31,849 nt of DNA from Phycisphaerae bacterium. GTDB taxonomy: Bacteria > Planctomycetota > Phycisphaerae > UBA1845 > Fen-1342. Below, piece by piece: positions 30,228 to 31,849 of the stretch. How positions within the stretch are numbered: position 1 is the stretch's first letter; each line of letters opens with the position of its first letter. Location: NCBI GenBank assembly GCA_022842805.1, contig JALHOX010000007.1:1-31849 (forward strand), written 5' to 3'. The notes below the pieces were generated by a model. That model made no database searches, was not told the origin of the DNA, and saw only the letters and a program-made list of their open reading frames with translations. Made by a program: the position numbers and the translations under genes.

Positions 30228-31849
30228 CCGCTGAGCACGCGACCGCATCGGCATCGCCGCCATCAGCGCCATCAGCCCATTCAGCAGCACCGGACCGCCG
30301 CAGCCGAACGGCGCCGGCGTGAGTCGCTGCGCCTCGTTGGCCGCATCATCGTTCGTCGTAGCATCGTTCGTCGCAGCATCGTCCGCCGCACCAGCCGCGT
30401 CCGTCGTCGGGGTGGGCCCGTCGCCGACACTCGCCGGCTCGTCCGCGTCAACCCCATCCACCGGCGCGGTCTCGGGGTCAATCGGGTCGATCGGGTTCAC
30501 CGGCGCCAGCAGCGGGATGACGTCGCCCCCGACCAGGCCGACATCAACCAGCGGCAACTCGCTCAGCCGCGGCAGAAAGCGGAACGGAACGCCATCGTTG
30601 CGGGCGCGGAAACCCAGCGCAATCGAAGCATCGCTCAGCACTTCGACCGTCGGCTCAAAGCCCGAGTCGCAAATCGGCGTGTCCACCACGATCTCCAGCG
30701 AAATCGGCACAAACGCCGACTCAATCGCGCTCGCGATCCGGCGCTCCAGGCAGCGACCGACGCCGCCGGCGCAGGGCAGGTCAAAGACCGGCGGAATCGG
30801 CGTGAAGAAGTCGATGACGCTGCCGAGGAAACCGAGGTCGACGCTGGCGTCAAAATTCTCCGTCGAGATCGTGATTGCGACCGATCCGTCGCTCTCGCAG
30901 CCGGCGCTCACAAGCAGGTCAAAGCTGATGTCGATCTCCGGATCAAAGAAGTTGTCGACTTCACCCTTCAGATCGAGCGTCACATGCAACCGCTCCGCGT
31001 CGACAAACGTCGCTTCCACAAACGCACGACCGTCGCGATCGCCCCAATAGGCGTCCTGATCGTGCAGCATGTGCCCCATCATGCCTTCAATGCGGCTCTC
31101 CAGTTCGTTGCGATCGATGAAAAGCGGCGCCGGCGGCGTGATGTAGCTCTGCCAACGCGGATCGCTCCGCAACGTCTCATGCGACACGGTGAATCTGTCA
31201 CTGTCGTCCAGGCTCTTGCATCGCCCCTCCGCCGCAAAGTCGCGGGCATAAACGCTGACTTCGTTCACATAGAGCCCGATCGAATCGATGCACACGGCGT
31301 CGCTGCCTTCGTGCCGCAACTGAATCTGTGTGATGTCGCTGCGCTGCTCGATTCCGTCGAGGTTCAGGTCATACAAAAAGAAGCTGCCCCGCTCAAAATC
31401 ATCGCGGCCATAGTCGAGCCATGTGTCATTGAATGACGGGCGTAGGTCGCCGCCCGCCGAATTCAGCAGCACCTGCAGATTGTCATCCATGTTCGCGTCG
31501 TCCTGATTTGCGACGCGCACCGCCAGTTGCACCCGCCACACCGGCTCCGCCACCGCCGATCGCGTGTAAGCGCCGAATGGCTGCAGCGAACGCTCACCCT
31601 TCGAATTAAACGCGCCCACCTGATACATATAGGCCGTGTCCGCTGTCAGACCGGTGTCCGTGAATTCACGCACCGCTTCCACGCCCGCGGGCAACGTCGC
31701 GATCAACTGCAGCGGCCCCGCCTCGCCGATCCGCCGGTAGATGTGAAAGCCGGTTTCGTCATTCGAGTTGTCGCGAAATTGCAGCCGAAGCGAATTCGCG
31801 CGGCGCGACGTGATCTTCAGGTCGGTCGGGTAAATCGGCGGCAAATCGT
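30213..31849 (-). CDS. Large surface protein with Fn3 domain and C-terminal membrane tail, 5' end missing
   Basis: The frame is open to the right edge, so the N-terminus and any signal peptide lie outside the window; 545 codons are visible. The first 90 residues are a fibronectin type III domain (TDLKITSRRANSLRLQF, FHIYRRIGEAG, YMYQVGAFNSKG). A region of about 300 residues follows with Cys pairs and beta-strands I cannot assign to a family. A linker rich in Asp, Ala, Thr and Asn is encoded partly by 15-base tandem repeats. The end reads PFGCGGPVLLNGLMALMAAM then a basic tail RSRAQRTRRA. This Cys/Gly motif, hydrophobic helix and Arg cluster are the three parts of C-terminal protein-sorting signals such as MYXO-CTERM or PEP-CTERM. 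A TTG at 31844 is unlikely to be the true start. Confidence 0.8.
   Translation of the reverse strand, partial: DLPPIYPTDLKITSRRANSLRLQFRDNSNDETGFHIYRRIGEAGPLQLIATLPAGVEAVREFTDTGLTADTAYMYQVGAFNSKGERSLQPFGAYTRSAVAEPVWRVQLAVRVANQDDANMDDNLQVLLNSAGGDLRPSFNDTWLDYGRDDFERGSFFLYDLNLDGIEQRSDITQIQLRHEGSDAVCIDSIGLYVNEVSVYARDFAAEGRCKSLDDSDRFTVSHETLRSDPRWQSYITPPAPLFIDRNELESRIEGMMGHMLHDQDAYWGDRDGRAFVEATFVDAERLHVTLDLKGEVDNFFDPEIDISFDLLVSAGCESDGSVAITISTENFDASVDLGFLGSVIDFFTPIPPVFDLPCAGGVGRCLERRIASAIESAFVPISLEIVVDTPICDSGFEPTVEVLSDASIALGFRARNDGVPFRFLPRLSELPLVDVGLVGGDVIPLLAPVNPIDPIDPETAPVDGVDADEPASVGDGPTPTTDAAGAADDAATNDATTNDDAANEAQRLTPAPFGCGGPVLLNGLMALMAAMPMRSRAQRTRRA
30343..30390. repeat. 15-base tandem repeat in a linker
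   Basis: Three units follow each other: an 18-base first unit (30343-30360) and two 15-base units (30361-30375, 30376-30390), each starting GCATC and ending with a GTA or GCA. They encode repeats of about five residues (Ala/Thr, Thr, Asn/Asp, Asp, Ala) on the minus strand. The linker length may vary by slippage. Confidence 0.6.

Noticed and set aside
1..31849. CRISPR array, prophage, insertion sequence or rRNA operon
   Set aside because: I saw no regularly spaced repeats, transposase, integrase, phage structural genes or rRNA-like sequence. The only tandem repeat noted is the 15-base linker repeat at 30343-30390.

Overview
The window is G+C-rich (roughly two thirds by eye), densely coding, and looks like chromosome of a planctomycete, probably a Phycisphaerae-like lineage. 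The basis is family content: a TIGR02999-type ECF sigma factor overlapping a TPR-containing Ser/Thr kinase, an exported protein ending in paired dockerin-like repeats, a DUF6268-like outer-membrane barrel, an 'ITYQGRL' / 'VGIGT' tail-fibre-like surface protein, and many Sec-exported proteins of unknown role. This taxonomic call is inference from protein families. I saw no rRNA, tRNA, CRISPR array, transposase or phage gene.

Layout. Positions 1-2366 (minus strand) hold three genes with stop/start overlaps: a GH10-like protein lacking both catalytic glutamates, a ComEA-like HhH protein, and the 5' part of mannose-6-phosphate isomerase. A PKD-type lipoprotein (minus) and a zinc-ribbon protein (plus) diverge from a 366-base spacer. 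From 3939 to 26581 every gene is on the minus strand. In descending coordinate order (direction of transcription) these are: a tail-fibre-like surface protein; four exported proteins built on peptidase folds (a degenerate lysyl-endopeptidase-like protein, two tandem-duplicated metzincins and an astacin); a cytochrome c fusion; a DUF1275-STAS fusion; a serine beta-lactamase-like hydrolase; a dockerin-type protein; a glycosyltransferase followed by a radical SAM/SPASM enzyme; an AspT/YidE-like transporter; aspS; a DUF6268-like barrel; and an MsbA-like ABC exporter. Positions 26932-30106 (plus) carry the sigma factor and its overlapping kinase. At the right edge a large Fn3-containing surface protein enters on the minus strand and is cut by the window end.

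How the genes may work together. The most coherent unit is 19211-24661. Four adjacent co-oriented genes encode Sec-exported proteins with three unrelated peptidase folds, and all end in what appears to be the same short C-terminal module: a PG-(Y/F) turn, a basic/proline strand, and a last strand ending at or within three residues of the C-terminus. It resembles the first coil of a parallel beta-helix. I infer a common sorting, anchoring or docking tag. One of the four has lost its apparent catalytic His and Ser, so it may be a binding or scaffold component. The tail-fibre-like gene lies immediately upstream in the direction of transcription, and the sigma factor/kinase pair is divergent from that gene, which makes surface regulation a possible but unproven link. 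The rest is a mixture of housekeeping genes (aspS, manA, comEA-like, the exporter) and lineage-specific envelope proteins.

Limits. Family assignments come from reading motifs and recalled family patterns; no database search was run. Starts were chosen from ribosome-binding sites, signal peptides and overlaps. Hairpins were found by eye and none has a convincing U-tract.
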